Assembly (NCBI GenBank): GCA_947307505.1
Contig: CAMZJG010000056.1
Coordinates: 1-6,722, forward strand
DNA: 6,722 nucleotides
Direction: 5' to 3'
Source of the DNA: an uncultured Clostridia bacterium
GTDB taxonomy: Bacteria; Bacillota_A; Clostridia; Oscillospirales; Oscillospiraceae
Both the position numbers and the translations under genes were made by a program. Shown here piece by piece: positions 6,460-6,722 of the stretch. The notes below the pieces were generated by a model, which saw only the letters and a list, made by a program, of their open reading frames with translations, ran no database searches and was not told the origin of the DNA. Every line of letters starts with the position of its first letter. Position 1 is the first letter of the stretch.

Positions 6460-6518
6460 GGTTTTTTTGATAGATGGTCATTACATTGCGTTCTCCGCCG
6501 GAAATACGGGCTTCCCTC

Positions 6519-6547
6519 TGTTCATTCCGCCCGAAACATGATATAGT
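6519..6547 (+). promoter_or_regulatory. Promoter of the ABC-transporter-like gene, divergent from the glycosyltransferase promoter
   Basis: The plus strand has TGA plus TATAGT (6542-6547), a one-mismatch extended -10. A weak -35 (TGTTCA, 6519-6524) lies 17 bases upstream. The two divergent -10 boxes are about 105 bases apart. Confidence 0.55.
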
Positions 6548-6573
6548 ATTTCGACTTTCCGATTCCATGAAAT

Positions 6574-6578
6574 GAGGT
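6574..6578 (+). promoter_or_regulatory. Ribosome binding site of the ABC-transporter-like gene
   Basis: GAGGT is 8 bases before the ATG at 6587. It is weaker than the other sites here but well placed, and it supports this start for the truncated reading frame. Confidence 0.65.
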
Positions 6579-6586
6579 AAACGACT

Positions 6587-6722
6587 ATGCAGCCCCGCAA
6601 GGGAGAGCGCGTCCGGGCGCTTCTCCGCTACACCAGGGGATTTCGCCTCCCCATCCTTCTGAGCTTTCTGCTCATGGCCCTGGAGCTGATCCTGGGCTTT
6701 ATCTCCCCGCTGGTCCTGGCGG
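6587..6722 (+). CDS. N-terminus of a probable ABC transporter permease/ATPase (exporter type), cut by the window end
   Basis: Only the first 45 codons are present. A basic cytoplasmic lead-in (M-Q-P-R-K-G-E-R-V-R, then L-L-R-Y-T-R) is followed by a long hydrophobic stretch, residues about 22-44, with ISPLVLA at its end. A lead of about 20 residues containing LLRY, then a first membrane helix ending in a P-L-V-L-type turn, is the usual start of ABC exporter half-transporters (type 1 transmembrane domain, then ATPase). No ATPase motif lies inside the window, so other membrane proteins cannot be excluded. It is transcribed divergently from the glycosyltransferase. Confidence 0.6.
   Translation, partial: MQPRKGERVRALLRYTRGFRLPILLSFLLMALELILGFISPLVLA

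Noticed and set aside
4984..6546. A 520-codon plus-strand open frame antisense to the glycosyltransferase
   Set aside because: Same shadow pattern; it runs across the terminator and promoter of a convincing GT4 gene.
1..6722. CRISPR array, insertion sequence, attachment site or phage remnant
   Set aside because: No regularly spaced repeats, no transposase or integrase frame and no terminal inverted repeats are visible.

Overview
The window is GC-rich chromosomal DNA with very strong Shine-Dalgarno sequences (AGGAGG and GGGAGG) and extended -10 promoters (TGn-TATAAT). The gene content and codon use fit a high-GC anaerobic Clostridia (Bacillota), probably a gut or plant-fibre fermenter such as an Oscillospiraceae or Lachnospiraceae relative. 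That placement is inference; there is no rRNA or phylogenetic marker here.

Layout: (1) The 3' end of a plus-strand uroporphyrinogen-decarboxylase-like methyltransferase gene (1-372). It converges on the next operon across a strong GC hairpin (388-418) that can stop transcription from both sides. (2) A minus-strand operon, read 4847 to 423, with one recognisable promoter (about 4877-4905). It encodes a GH43 glycosidase with a C-terminal carbohydrate-binding-like domain, a GH95 alpha-L-fucosidase/galactosidase-type enzyme, and pyroglutamyl-peptidase I (Pcp). The gaps are 22 bases and then an ATGA stop/start overlap, so the three genes look co-transcribed. (3) An intergenic stretch of 307 bases (4848-5154). 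It holds the operon's ribosome binding site and promoter, a short inverted repeat, three copies of CCGTATT, and the terminator of the next gene. I see no gene in it. (4) A minus-strand GT4-family glycosyltransferase (5155-6357) with its own promoter and terminator. (5) A divergent control region (6358-6586), then the first 45 codons of a plus-strand ABC-transporter-type membrane protein, cut by the window end.

How the genes may work together: neither glycosidase has a signal peptide. Both therefore probably act in the cytoplasm on imported oligosaccharides, removing arabinose/xylose-type (GH43) and fucose/L-galactose-type (GH95) end residues. The co-translated Pcp removes N-terminal pyroglutamate from peptides. 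This raises the possibility that the imported substrate is a glycopeptide or that peptide and glycan salvage are co-regulated. No transporter or regulator for the operon lies in the window. The glycosyltransferase and the divergent ABC gene look like a separate unit, perhaps linked to envelope glycolipid or polysaccharide.

Nothing here is a clear new defence, mobile or RNA system. The most interesting points are the glycosidase-peptidase operon and the sequence departures in the GH95 and GT4 active-site regions.
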